A stretch of 64,000 bases of DNA from Lytechinus pictus (Eukaryota; Echinodermata; Echinoidea; Temnopleuroida; Toxopneustidae). Both the position numbers and the translations under genes were made by a program. Where the stretch lies: the NCBI RefSeq assembly GCF_037042905.1, contig NC_087259.1, positions 26,004,001-26,068,000 on the forward strand, in the 5' to 3' direction. Positions 25,526 to 37,639 of the stretch are shown here, in pieces. Each line of letters starts with the position of its first letter. Within the stretch, counting starts at the first letter, position 1. The notes under the pieces are model-generated. The model saw only the letters and a program-made list of their open reading frames with translations. It searched no databases and had not been told where the DNA came from.

Positions 25526-28206
25526 CATACAAATTATATATACATACATACATATATATATATATATATGTATGTATATAAACCATACCATAGGATCTGT
25601 CGGTGTTGGCGCCCTACTTGGTACCAGAGCAGACAGGGTGAATTCTTCCAGAGTGTCCTCAGTGTTACTGATGGTTCCGTTCGCACCTTCAACGGTCATC
25701 CTCAAAGGCCGGGACATCAAGATTACACGCCCTACATAATAAAATAGACATGTGATCAGGAAAAGTATGTTTAATACCAAAAGCTTAGAAGAGGGGAATA
25801 GCTATCCACCGTCCCAAAAATGAAAAATGAAAAAGATACGATACGATGTACTGATAACCAGAATATCATTATTGTTATTATTATTATTATTACTATCATT
25901 TATTACTATTATTATTATTATTATCATCATCATCATCGTCATTATTATTATCACTGAATTCCCTAAACATGATGTAAACTAGCTTCAGAACTATTGATGT
26001 TTATGATGTTTAAAAGTAACTGCAGTGATAACTTACCTTGATCATTAGCACCATTGAAATAACCTTTAATACGCCGAAGAACATCTAGACTTGTACCATT
26101 CACAAAGGTTGCACTGACCCACGTTGTTGGCTCGTAGCGGCGTGCAGAATAGTGGCGCCCACGGCAAAGAGTGTTGAACCGAGGACCTAATCCACCAGAC
26201 CGATCACGTGACCCCAAAATAGATTGGCGAGGATTGTTCTGATCTCCCACCGGTCCAGGTCGAGGTCTTGGTCTATCGTTTGGACCCATCTCAGATTGGT
26301 CGAACCATCCCATTGTTAATGTCCAATGGGGATGGTTAGAAGTAAAAGCTCTAAATTTTCTCTTGCTGAGCTCACGAAACCATTTAGAGACCCGTCCTGA
26401 GACAGGTCTCATTTCATTACGGATATCCGGGACGCGTAAATCAGGTGTGTCCGGCATTCGAATTTCCGGTAATTGGATGTCCGGAATTTGTATGTGGACG
26501 GGGTTAGGTATTCGAATCTCTGGAATATCAACTTTAGTGATCTTGATCTTCCGGTCTCTCACCTCAGGCTTGATAGGTAGCCGGATTTGAAGAGGGGGTA
26601 TCTTAACATGTGGTACTCGAATGGGTGGCACATGGATTCTCTTGGGGATCTTCGGTCTCCAGAAACCGTGTCTCTTATTGCTGCAAAGCAGTGACATGAA
26701 AAAAAAATCTTAGACGTGTATTCAATTGCTTTAATAACATGGTTATAAAAATTACACGAAATAGGTCACTTTCTCTTAAGGTAAATTGCAGTACATATTA
26801 TAACTTACTGGAATTCATTTCAACCTATCCCTATATTATTCATTTGCTCAATTTATACGATGACTGTTAGACGTGATACATCTAATTAGGCCTACTACTT
26901 GGTTACCTTTTATTGTTCCATTTAAAAATCATGTCATAAAAAATGGTGTCTCGATTGGACTGGAAATTTTTATTGGTGGATGAGATATTTCAAGCTGGTT
27001 TGCTTCTTTTTTTTTTTTAAGTAATCCTTTTAAGATTTATTCTTCGGGGGAATAATAAGGGAATCATTGTCGTACTTATCGCCATGTGCGTCTTTGGACG
27101 ATGAGTGTGCTCTACATTACGTGTTAAAGTTTTTTATAGTTTTAACGGGATGCTCATGAATAATTCATATATTCATGCCTTCACCAGAATCCAAAAGGCC
27201 TCGCGACTAAAGTCGCGCTCACTCCGGTATCGCCAATTCTCTTCGTCTGCCGCTATAGTCTCGTCTCAGCCACTGCTTGACGAGGAATAGAGCCAAGTCG
27301 CGAGGCCTTGTCAAAAGGCTATGTCTAAACCGGAGAGGGGCGGTGGGGGAGGGTGCTTCTCTTTAATCAGAGAGGATATAAGGATATTTACATTCCCTAT
27401 CTGTGACGTAATCAGGCAAAGACTTCGAGGGGCTTAGTTTTATAAGGTGCATTGCTTCGATCTTTGTGAGCGAGTCGATAATCCACAATTCGATTACAGT
27501 GACTTGCATTAATGATTAATTTTGTAATAAATCTGGCGTTACATGGTCCTTTGAATGTAAATTATTATTCTGAAAATAAATTATATTGATTTAAAAGTAT
27601 AATAGGCCTACCTATATGTTACCATTTTACATTTATTTCATTTTTATTTGAGAGAGAGACAGCACCTTCGGAAACCCCAACCAGCATGGTCTGTATTCAA
27701 AATGTAATTGTTAGGGGGGCTATCCCAATTTCAATTTCTCTGCCTCAGAAATTATTTGTTCCATGAATCCCCAGACAATGACAAAGATTTTAATAAATAA
27801 ATATATAAAAATACATTGATGTTATATGTCAACCCCATCAGATTAGTTATTCAAACACGCTTATATGAGAAAAACATTATGAATTGTCATCAATATATTA
27901 AGATAAATCAGAATATTTGACAAATATAATTGTATATCTATGGATTTTGTACTCTTCTGTTGGAAATTAGAAAAAAATGAGAAAATAAAATGTGAAACTG
28001 AACTAGGACAGACTCTATAGCATGTAATTTAACAGAATTCAGACATGTTCCGTTTCTTTTATTTATATCAAACCATCTTGTTTTGACTAGAGTAGTAATA
28101 ATAATAAAATAATTTTGTCATACCGGGTTTGATAGCGTTGTTTGATAGCTTCAGTCATCCCATTCAGAGCCACTACCAGGAGTACAAGGGCAAGAACCCG
28201 TACCAT
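19705..28206 (-). CDS. Secreted protein with two SOUL (haem-binding-like) domains, 10 coding exons
   Basis: Exons in transcript order: 28206-28124, 26680-26037, 25731-25589, 25076-24925, 24113-23995, 22686-22528, 21733-21585, 21166-20983, 20761-20401, 19759-19705. Phases join to 682 codons plus TAA (19707-19705). Residues 1-20 are a signal peptide (MVRVLALVLLVVALNG). Residues 39-114 are a repeat of x-I/V-x-I/V/L-P pentads (PIRVP, HVKIP, EIRIP, DIQLP, EIRMP). SOUL 1 is about 198-360 (RHYSARRYEPTTWVS, GEILIP); SOUL 2 is about 383-565 (CPTYEHLEQ, TAISAYMLPPN, KEVYVLKFSG, NEIFVF). A Thr/Ser-rich, probably O-glycosylated segment follows. SOUL proteins bind haem or porphyrins in some vertebrate members, and binding here is not shown. 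A 5' UTR exon probably ends at 28757 (GAG/GTAAGT) and joins an acceptor at 28243. Odd: the donor of exon 21166-20983 is weak (GTTGGT), and the final TAA overlaps a GTAAGT, so one more exon is possible. Confidence 0.85.
22845..23145 (-). pseudogene. Three decayed tandem copies of the SOUL-2 exon start
   Basis: The acceptor and first half of exon 22686-22528 recur upstream in the same intron at about 22848-22905, 22963-23022 and 23082-23143. The marker GCTGTTCAAG occurs at 22651 (intact exon), 22866, 22983 and, as GCTCTTCAAG, at 23102. Spacings between the decayed copies are 117 and 119 bp. Each copy is broken: one by a 1-base insertion, one by TGA in place of the CGA Arg codon, one by an in-frame TAA. 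GA-rich linkers are also shared. Confidence 0.8.
23158..23199 (+). repeat. (GA)n microsatellite
   Basis: About 20 GA/AG units. It continues into a purine-rich tract to about 23470 and then (GATA)-like repeats at about 23500-23575. The long minus-strand open frame here is repeat translation. Confidence 0.9.
25475..25572 (+). repeat. (TA)n / (TACA)n microsatellite
   Basis: Runs of AT with TACATACA interruptions in the intron just downstream (transcript sense) of the SOUL-1 exon 25731-25589. It produces spurious Tyr/Ile open frames on both strands. Confidence 0.92.
25867..25952 (+). repeat. (ATT)n / (ATC)n microsatellite
   Basis: Imperfect ATT units shading into ATC in the intron between exons 26680-26037 and 25731-25589. 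Confidence 0.88.
27190..27312. repeat. Foldback element with GGCCTCGCGACT ends
   Basis: AAAAGGCCTCGCGACT at the left end is matched by AGTCGCGAGGCCTT at the right end. The core of about 90 bp is GC-rich compared with the flanking intron. It lies in the first long intron of the double-SOUL gene. Confidence 0.75.
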
Positions 28207-29710
28207 CTTGGAAGGTTCTTGCTACCACGCTCTTCAGCAATACTGCAAAATGATATCACAAATGTACCAAAGATATGTTTTGTATATATCTACAATGTTT
28301 ACTTTACCACAAGCATGACTAGTTAATGCAGTGTCATAATTAAGCCCCGAAAATGAGGGCTCAGACATTGCGTATGGGGCAAAATTTATAGAAAGCTGGG
28401 AGTAAGAGAAGCGAGCGAACAATTTAAAAAAAATAAAACAAACATCTAGTTTTGGAGATAGATGTTGACATAATATTCGGGAAATATATGTCATCTTTTC
28501 CCTTTCTCTTTCTTTCGTTTTTCTGCTTTTTTCCTCAGTCGTGAAATTTTGAAGGTCAATGGCCCAAGTACCCCCCACTGTACGCCATGTGAGTTATACG
28601 GCATGATGAATAATGTCATGCTTCAAATGTCACTTGCATAGAATGTGCACTTTAGTATAAACAACTAAGCATCATTTATGATCAACTACTGCCATGACAT
28701 TTAAAGTATTGCAGTTTTAAAGTTAAGTTTATGCTTGATCAATTAAATGCACTTACCTCTACGTTAGGTTCCAGAATAACGCGGTACCTCTTACTGGACA
28801 GCGCGTCTTTTGTCCACATGTCTGAGTGTTTGAACCACAGGCAGGATCGCACCAAAACTGAAATAATCTCTCCAAGAATTGATCAGACCATAATCATTTC
28901 GATTAAAAATCCCTTAACTTCCCCGAAACTTGCAACTCCTTGAGTCCAGATATATTCTGACATCCGGCAGTGCAGGGTTATGCCAGTGATCATGACAAAA
29001 ACATATCCGTGAAAAGGAAACGCTCATAGAACAATAGATTTCACGAGGTACCAACTCCAGGTTTTTTTTTTTATATATCAAAGGGATGATCTTCAACCAG
29101 GGGCGGCACCAAAGAAGTGGGGCATGGGGGATTTGATGTCGTTAGTTGCCTCAAGACATTTCGAAAACTGAGAAAATAAATATATAGCAAATAGTGTCAT
29201 ACGCATCATATTCAAGCTGCTCTAAAACATTTCTTTCTTTAAAACTTCATCGCTTTTAAATTTGCATGATAACCATTAGTTGTAATAACTTTGCGCTCGA
29301 GTTTGTGTCCAACTCGATTTTTTTTTTTTTTTTTTTTTTGGTCGTCTGCCCCTGTGCACAACGAATCTTCGTTTGCCCTCGTATTGCCCCCCCCCCCTCA
29401 TCCCAGTGCTGACATTGTCGCCAACCCTTCATTGTTATACACAAACATAACTAGTTTACGCTCAAACATAATTCCCGACAAGCACAAACAAGTGGGAGCC
29501 TGGAATTAATACATATAACCTGTATAAATAAAAAGAAAACCTGCGTTATGCCCTACCCTAGCGAGGGAGATATCCGATAATCGGAATGTGCTCAAATTTA
29601 TGCTCCTTTCTTCACGAAATTTTCCTGCAAAGTTATTAAAATTCAATAGAAGAGCACACATTTCCCGTCAAAATTGCTCGGGATTAGATTGAGCGACTTT
29701 TGCGACACAT

Positions 29711-29874
29711 CCCAGGGGCCGCGGAAGCGGGGGGGGGGGGGGTGGCTTCAGGCCCCCCCCCCCCCACTTTTTTTCCAAAACCGTTTACAAAAACGTAAAA
29801 ATGACCATATTATTGTGATTTTATTTCGTGGTCAGCCCCCCACTTTGAAAACCGTTCCGCGGCCCCTGCATGAC
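29711..29874. mobile_element. G/C-tract foldback element with CAGGGGCCGCGGAA ends
   Basis: Left end CAGGGGCCGCGGAA is followed by a G run and a C run. The right end TTCCGCGGCCCCTG is its exact reverse complement. About 160 bp, no coding frame. Confidence 0.82.
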
Positions 29875-30182
29875 TGCATCCCATGGGGAATTCGAATCCT
29901 TCATCCCCCTCTTTTTCCTCCAGCTCATCACCTCTCTATCTTTCATGCCTGAGTATCGAACTTTGTGAGGAATCTAATATGGTTAACATTAATTTTAGTA
30001 TGTTTTTAGAGTTTTAAATCCAGTCCTTGCAATAAATCACAATATCAATCTACACATGCGTTGATGTTCAGTTTGATTCTTTATTCATAATTAGGCGAAC
30101 AATATTTACAAACGTGTGTAAGAACTTGCTTATATCACCTGTAATACAACTTATATCAACATTTATCAATATGATTACAAAT

Positions 30183-30448
30183 GAAATGAATGAGAAGAGT
30201 TTTTTTTATGGTAACTCCCGTAGGAACTCGGCAGGACAGCGTTTTGCTGGTAAACGCCAATCTGATACATAACCAATTACCTAGGAAACATTTTACGTCT
30301 AGGTTAATCAGTCATAGTGGCTGACCTAGACGACAGATATTACCCTCGGGCCTTTTTATCAAAGTGGAGACAATGGCAGAGTAGGGATTCGAACTCACAA
30401 CCTTGCGATTATGAGTCCAATGCTCTAACCACTGGATCACACGACCCC
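30183..30448 (-). repeat. tRNA-derived SINE (tRNA-Met-like head)
   Basis: The minus-strand head begins at about 30447 with GGGTCGTGTGATCC and a box-A-like GTGGTTAGAGCA. It continues through an anticodon-loop-like CTCATAA (anticodon CAT, complement at 30411-30413) and a B box GAGTTCGAATCCC near 30383-30395. The acceptor stem does not close and about 190 bp of unrelated body follows, so this is a SINE, not a tRNA gene. Confidence 0.75.
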
Positions 30449-31149
30449 AATTTTATCCTCTTTAATTTCCCATTGAGTCTTGGCAAGTACAGGATTCTAA
30501 GATATTAGAAAGTAACATTGTTGTTTTAGCTTAAAGTTTCGACAGTTTAGATACTGGCTTGGAGAGGGGAAAAACACCATCGGAATGTTGGGTTAATCAA
30601 TTTATTACCCAAATAAATAATAAGACTAATCACATAGCCCTTAAGCATGGAGTGGGCGGATAATTTCAGAAAAGAAAATATTCTCACTTTTATGTAGCTC
30701 TAAAAAATGTATTAGCAAAATTTTGTAGGGAATCGAAGAAGCCTTATACAAAGAAATAAAAATGTTATCGAGAGGAGGCGCTATATCAAAAAATAAACAA
30801 TCAATGTTTTTTTTTTTTTAAAGCTTTTTTTATTTCCCTCCGATAGGGCATATATTTGCAGAAACATTTTAACAATGATATAAATGACATAAGATATCAT
30901 ACACACATATCATAATTTTGTACAAAGTATAGGCCTACAGGGCGTTTCAAGCAAAAGGCAACCGATACTAGAGTGGCCATGTCCTACACCCATCCGTTCC
31001 GCCGCCGACACTTGCAGCAGCAAAGAACAAATGAGCACCGAACAAGGCCACTCCAACAATAATTGATCACCTCTCACCCAAAACACACTGCACATTCATC
31101 ATGAAAATATGTTTACATTAAACAGAAATACATATAAAGGTCCGGAAAT

Positions 31150-31510
31150 CTTATTACAAAATGACAAGAATTCTTTCGAAATTTACCAATTTTTTATCAA
31201 ATTTATGTGTTTTGTTTTCCATAATACTGATTTGCCTCTCATTTTTGTAACATTTTCTTATATATTGTTTAATTTTCTCAAAATTAGGTATGGTCTTTTC
31301 CACACAAGCAGAGTATACATGTAATTTTGTCCAAATTATTAAACAATTTAAAGCATCGTTTCTTTTTTCTGTGAAACCAAACAAAACATGTACAGCAGAA
31401 AGATTTATTCTAAATCTTGTTAAACTGTATAACCAGTCTGTAAATCGTACCCAGATAAGATTTACCACATGACAATCAATGTTGACGTATAACCAAAGTT
31501 TGAAAGCACG
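31150..31510 (-). pseudogene. Relic of a LINE ORF2 C-terminus
   Basis: The minus-strand frame of about 120 residues contains VHVLFGF, LNCLIIWTKLHVYSA and a Lys/Ile-rich tail with NKTHKFDKKL. The order resembles the region after the reverse transcriptase in L1/Tx1-like LINE proteins. There is no start or RT core, so it is a 5'-truncated dead copy if the assignment is right. Confidence 0.4.
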
Positions 31511-32585
31511 ATTTAAAGGTGGCTTCATTTCCCCGATTATATCAAAGTTACTATGTCTGTAACTTAAAAAAAAATCAAATTAGAGAGGAGAACACATCAG
31601 ACAGATAAATGAAGAACTTTCGTCAAAACGATGTTTTTATCGATGTTTACCAAAAAGTAAAAAAATGTTCCCGGGGTTTGGGTACCTAAATCAAAAAAAT
31701 ATTTTTTGACTGAGGTACTCAAACCCCAGAAGAACGCAAATGGCTTGAAATTAAGTTTTCATCAACCAAAACAATTGATCTTCAGAATAGCGCCCTGCAA
31801 AGATAAAACCCATTAAACAAAAATACAATTTTCAAATATTCTTTTCTCAAAATACCTCTAATTTTCAGTTCACTGTAGGCATACGTTTCTCGATTTTTAT
31901 ACTTTCAGAATATACATATTCAAAGTAGACAACAGCAATAATAACGATATAGTATTCAGTGTCTCTGTCTAGTTGTGAGTTTGCATCGTGAATAATCATG
32001 AAGGCATTGGATATATCAGTCAAAATTAACGATACAATCATGGTTCAGCAATGCGATGTTCTGCTGTTGACATTGGTCTTGAGACTATGTCTATATTCAG
32101 AAGAAATCAGGGTGGGGGTGTAGAAAAGAAGATAACATAGTAGATGATCTTTGCCTGTTGTGTTTTCATTGTTTATCCAAATCGGGTTCGAAATATTGAC
32201 TTCTGACTCAATAAAACAATGTTATTCCAAGTTCCCCTTCCCTGGTGGTTTATTTGTAAGTTTACACCTCTATCATAAATTATGCGAATTGCCCATATTT
32301 GTAATCAATATTTTAAACTAATTTTGTGCATATAGAACAATTTCCGAAACCAAACGTCCAAAAAATGACAAGCAAAATTCAACAAAAATTATGTGGGGCG
32401 GGGTGCGAGATTATTTTTCCCCACAAGAGTTCCGGACCCCAATATGAATATTCATGACTTGCGTCTTCGGAATAAGAGTACGCATGCGCGTAGACTTCAT
32501 CTTTACGGGTACGCTTGAATGCCGCCCTCCCCAACCCCCTTCTCTCCCCAGAGTAGCGGCAGTGGCATTAAGAAGTAGCTTATTA

Positions 32586-35500
32586 TTACTCGGACGTTGA
32601 ACACCATCGTCGAGGATTGTCATCCACCTTCAGCGGAATAAGAATTTCATTGTGTCGATTTGTCAGCTTCATTGGGCTAGAAAACCAAAGAAAGATACAT
32701 ATAAAATTAAACATTTCCCATAGACATGACAATCATAGAGCATGAAGATGGGGAAGATTATTATACAATTTGGTTTATTTCTTTAGTTGATCTCATTTTC
32801 ACGCATATCTATTCATAATTTCAATATTAGGCACGTTATCCATATACGTCTTGTTCGGCGGGACTCCTCAATTTTTGAGAAAATATATTGATGAACGCCA
32901 TGCAGCGTAATGATGAAGTAGATCACTTTATATAGACTGTATGACCTTCCCCGGTGGCGGGTCCAGGGGGGGGGGGGGGGCATTTTCGGCCCGTACCCGC
33001 GTCCCCCCCAATATTTTAAAGTAAATATGCCGTTCATATAAAAGTGTCCCCCCCCCCCTTTTGAGAGTCACATCAAATATTTTTAATGGGAATATGTCGT
33101 GCATACACAAGTGAGGACCTTTTTTTTTGCTTGTCAAATTGTACGTGGGACAAAATGACCTTCATTATTTAGTAACAACTTTCCTTGTTTTGTTTTTCAC
33201 TTGTCAACTTTTTCTTGGGAAAATATGCCCCCCCCCCCCACTTTTGGAAAATCCTGGATCCGTCTTTGGGAAGTGGCGATAACAAGATTAATAATTAATA
33301 ACAAGATTGTAGAGGCGATTTTTTTAGAATTTCAACATTATTCAATCAGAATGTGCCGGCTAAATTACGAGAAGAGGTTTTAATTAAGTAGGAATGATGG
33401 TGACCATAATGTGACAGAGAAATTTGAATTTTTGGGAGGGTGTTGGAGGGGTAATTGCGGTTTGCAAGCTAATGGAAACAAATACGACGAATATTGCTCG
33501 ATTCAAAATGGTTGATTACTCTCTTTTGAAATGATAAATATCCTATAAAGTTTTGAACTTTTGTTTTTGGTACAATTATGCCGTGAGAACGCTCATGTGG
33601 CATAAAATGGCAACAATTTCGATCCCAGCAATTAAATGCGGAGTAAAATAACCGAAATTAATCAACCTACGTGTCATAAACATCGGTGAAGAACGATGAT
33701 CCGAGTGAATCCGATTGATTCTGATTGGAGTTCGGAAGAAGTCGGATCAACTGATGAAATTGTACGTCCACTCGGTGACTGATGGGAAATCCTCCGAAAG
33801 ACAAGGCGTAAAACCGAGCTGGTCTCTGCTCCTCAAAGAAGATCTATGGATTTGAACAAGTCCCTATATATTTTACAAATTTATTTTTAAAGAAAGGTGA
33901 TCTTCAACTCTTTATCTACAAAATACAACAGGTTTACTGCAGTAAATTGTAAAGGTACTTAGAGATTTAGGTCTCGTTATACGGACAGAATCAGAAAAGG
34001 AAATAAAAATATCAACACATTAAACGTAATCTTTATTAAAAGTAATAAGCGAGGCAAGATATGTTGACAGATTTTTTCTTCAAAATGTGAGGAAATTTTC
34101 ACATTAAAAACACTATAAATACAAATGTAGTGGTCTGACTACAAATTGATATTGCAATTTGTAGGAAACTGTATTTTTGGACTTACCCGCTGATCTAAAG
34201 GGTTGGGTAAATCCAAGGCTCGTTTGCGAGATGCGTAGAAGGAAATAGTGTAGCGGACGTGCTGGCCATCTCCTCCTCCATGGGCGTCTGAAAGGCTTAT
34301 ATCGACTGGTAATGATGCCACCTGCGTCCGGACAGGTTTGGCCATATTGAGCCTTACTCCTAAAACAGGTTAGAGAGACAGAGACAGAAATAGAGACATG
34401 GAAACAGACACAGACAGACAAAGAGACAGGGAGAGAAAATGGAGGGGGGGGGTGATGAAGTGGAAGAAACCACGTTTCAAGAAGGGCCAAACTTTCTTCA
34501 GAAGTATGGCCTATTTTGTTGATGGAAATAAACTATCACCCCTATTCTTCTACTTCTTTATCTTCTTCTTCTACTTCTTCTTTATATTCTCCTCTTCCTC
34601 CTCCTCCTTCTTCTTCTTGTTCTTCTTCTTCTACTCCTTCTTCTTCTTCTTCTTCTACTTCTTCTTCTTCTCCTCCTCCTTCTTCTTCTTTTTCTTTCTC
34701 TTTCATGTCTTTAGCTTCTTCTTCTTACTTCATCTTCGACTCCTTCTACTTCTTCTTCTTCTTTTACTACTACTTCCTATTTATATTTTTCTTCTTCAAT
34801 TTCTACTACTACTTCTACTAATTCTATTGTTCTACTTCTACTTCTTCTACTTCTACTATTACTACTATTAAACTTCTACCACTTTTGTTCTACTGCTACC
34901 AATACTACTTCTATTACTACTTCTACTACTACTACTAGCTTCTACTATACATTTACTTCTACTACTACATCTACTGTTACTTATACTGATGCTTCTACTA
35001 CTACTTCTACTTCTACCACTACTACTTCTACTTCATCTCATTTGTACATTATCAGTTCTGCGTAAGTCGATTCGATTCAACGCTTCTTCGCCCTGTTTTA
35101 ATCTATTGTCATGATCCTCATTTTTCTTTTACTTTTAAAAATTACAAGATGTATTCAACCCAAAGCCTGGTTTCTTATCAAATCCTCTTTTCTCAAGTTC
35201 TATTACTCTGTTCATTCTTCTTTTTTTTTACAAATTATATGCATTACCAGTTATTATTATGACATTATTGACGAAGCTATATTAAATCTGCTTGTATAAT
35301 TTGTAAAATATTGTCATGAGAAATTAAAAATCAACTTTTAAAGCTGAAAATCGATCTGAATTCTGATCACACCAGAGAAGTTTAGAAACAATATCAATTA
35401 AAATTAATCACATGTTAACTAACTAGAAGGCGTAGTTTAAACCCAAACTGAACTGGTGTTCCAACACTTCTGTCGTGTTGCCATGTAGAGATAATGCGGT

Positions 35501-37561
35501 GTTAAATAGACACTGGAGGTTTGTGCAGCGTGTGTAGTAAATCATGTATTATCCTCAGAAAATGTCTTCAATTCATGTATAAAGACAAATTACCTTTTGA
35601 ATTATCTCCCTGTATGTATTTGAAGAGCCGATGAAAACCAATATACGTAGCGACATCGAAAGATGAGGTGTTCACAACGGTGGAAATCCAAGTTGAACGA
35701 CGATACGATCGAACTTCGATGTCGCCGAGTGAACAGATTATCCTGTATTTCGGGTGTGGCATCGAATGTCTGGGTAGAAAAATTGTTGTCCGTTTGTAGT
35801 CATGAGCACAAATTATGGATATATCTAGATACATCACTGAATCAAGATTGATATTCTTGAAATAAACGTTATTGTCAAAGGCATAATGAGTCTAAAAAAT
35901 TGAGAGGGCTAGATATGGCGTATCGGAATAGTTGATAAAACGTTGCGGGCGAGAAAATTTTTATGATAGATTTTAACATAATATTCAGAAAATAATCCCA
36001 TATTTCACCCTTCTCTCTTTCCTTTTCTTGGTTGTATGGAGGGGGGGGGGGGGCAAGCGCCCCAAGCCCCCCCCCCCCTCCTCATCTAAACGCCAGGTGT
36101 CAGTTGTGCCTTCAAAGACAACATATAATATAAGCTGATATCAGAATTAGTTTAGAATTAACGCTGATCAAAGAAGCTTATCAGACTTTGTGTATAAATT
36201 ATACGTGGACAGCGCTAGGCTAGCGTATCTGAAGGGGCAAAATGCAAAATGTCCAGTCCTCATCCCCTTTTCCTATCCGAGAGTATTATGACGTCAATAT
36301 ACCTTTATTTAGCAATAATAAAAATTAAAATTATAGGGCGCTTTATAGGAAACGTGATCATGGGCTGACCAGCTGATAACTAACAAAATTAGATTCGCAT
36401 GAGAGCACACTTAAAAAAGTGCCGTCATTCTGTAACACCACTTCAGAATGGTGTTACAGAGCAGTGTCTTTCCTTTTCTCTTTATTTTTCTCCTAAAAAT
36501 CTTTAAAACCACCTTCTATTCGAATGCTAGCTGCATTATTCTCTCAAAATCCTACACTCATTTCTTACAAGACTGTGTGTACTTGTACAAAAAGAAATTG
36601 ACCAAATCAATGAATTCACCTGCTTAGCCCAATGGATTGTTACATGTTTTCGCACACTTAATCTAAAGCTAGCTCAATAAAAGCGCACTTACCCTTCTTC
36701 GTGGGGCCCCATACTTATTCCAATGCTGTGGAACTCTTCTGAGAGATGACTCTCCACAGATGTTTGCAGTGTCCTCAAATACATTAGCAATGCTGGAGGA
36801 AGTTGCTTCATGATAGCCAACGCAGCCGGATCCTGAACAACAATTCCCGGTGCTGAAGATTGGTGGAAGTCTGAAGCATTTACAGGTAGCTTTGAGGTGA
36901 GATTCACTGATAGATGATCCGGTGTCAGACTGTGGTGTATGGTCGGTTCGGGATGTCTTGGAAGTTCCGAAGGACCATCTGTTTTAGGGAATAGAAAGGT
37001 TCCCCGACTCCTAGGATGGTTCAGCCCTTGGCTAAGATCTCCAGAGGATATTGATCTATCGTGGTTTTCAGGAACAAATGGAAACGAAGTAGATTGCACG
37101 GAGTGGCTCGTCTCGGCACCAAAACCGCCGAGTACAACCTGGGATTGCGAATTGGAGTTTATTCCAGAAATGGTCGTCGTAAGCGAGTCGGCGCTGTCTT
37201 TGAGGATCGATTCTAGTTTTTCTTCCCCAATACGCTTGTAAGCATCACTGACATCAGCATTTTCCTCGTCGGATTCATTGTCGATCTCCATTTTTCTAGC
37301 TCGAGGCGGATAGAATCCCCTTTTCTGACTTCGGTCCATCTTTCTAAGTCCCTGTTCTGGTAGCTCGCCACTCACAGACTGGACACTATCAGTTATTCCT
37401 TCTGGGTCGTCGATGGTTATTTGATTTTGGGAGGCTTCGGCTCGATCTCCGGATCCTTCGACGATCTCGATGGGTTTCTCGTCGGTCGGACATCCTCGAG
37501 ATATTGTTGAAAACAAGAGAACACACGTCATGATTTGAAGGAATTTCATTTTTGTGTTCAT
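32586..37561 (-). CDS. Secreted single-SOUL-domain protein, 5 coding exons
   Basis: Exons in transcript order: 37561-36693, 35769-35594, 34359-34187, 33843-33671, 32676-32586 (stop TAA 32588-32586). Phases join to 493 codons plus stop. The ATG lies directly after the acceptor (37561), and M5 is an alternative. Residues 5-23 are a signal peptide (MKFLQIMTCVLLFSTISRG). Residues 24-290 are acidic, Ser/Pro-rich and of unknown fold. Residues 297-480 form one SOUL domain: KYRIIC, EVRSYRRSTWIST, FKYIQGDNSK, VRYTISFYAS, RFYALSFGGF, NRHNEILIP. A 5' UTR exon probably ends at 38180 (TTTATG/GTAAGA). It lies on the same strand as the double-SOUL gene downstream and its SOUL intron phases (1-0-2) equal those of SOUL 1 there. 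Vertebrate SOUL proteins are mostly intracellular, so secretion is unusual. Haem binding is not shown. Confidence 0.86.
32953..33270. mobile_element. G/C-tract foldback element in SOUL-gene intron
   Basis: GGCGGGTCCAGG followed by a G run at the left, and a C run followed by ATCCTGGATCCGTC at the right, with two internal C runs. Internal TTGTCAA-like segments recall the 17411 element. It lies in the last intron of the single-SOUL gene. Confidence 0.7.
34537..35040 (+). repeat. 500-bp pyrimidine-rich TTC/TAC microsatellite
   Basis: Imperfect (TTC)n grading into (TAC)n on the + strand, in the intron between exons 35769-35594 and 34359-34187. It gives the long Ser/Phe/Tyr open frames on the + strand, which are not genes. 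On the transcribed strand it is a GAA/GTA purine-rich tract. Confidence 0.9.
36040..36085. repeat. G-run/C-run hairpin
   Basis: A run of G and a run of C separated by about 15 bases, with GGAGG and CCTCC at the outer edges. It looks like a minimal relative of the other G/C-tract foldbacks, in the first coding intron of the single-SOUL gene. Confidence 0.6.
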
Positions 37562-37639
37562 CTGTATTAAAAAAAAAAACACATGATAGACATGCAACAG
37601 GGATGATCATATTAATAACCAAATGGTAAAATAGTATCA

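Larger units (their letters stand above)
28760..32585. other. Intergenic between the two SOUL genes; repeats only
   Basis: Upstream of the double-SOUL gene and downstream of the single-SOUL gene. It holds a probable 5' UTR exon ending at 28757, a poly-T run near 29318-29340, a G/C-tract foldback, a tRNA-derived SINE and a LINE relic (listed separately). No intact gene is seen in the remainder. Confidence 0.45.

Noticed and set aside
25433-25780. Overlapping frames with Tyr/Ile runs
   Set aside because: Caused by the (TA)n microsatellite; only 25589-25731 on the minus strand is a real exon.
30373-30448. tRNA-Met gene
   Set aside because: The A and B boxes and a CAT anticodon loop are present, but the acceptor stem does not pair and a SINE body follows.
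32400-32623. A 70-codon minus-strand frame overlapping the last exon of the single-SOUL gene
   Set aside because: Another frame of the same exon; the SOUL frame (PMKLTNRHNEILIP) fits the splice phase and the family.
34398-34871. A 157-codon + strand frame rich in Phe, Ser and Tyr
   Set aside because: Read-through of the TTC/TAC microsatellite, inside an intron of a minus-strand gene.
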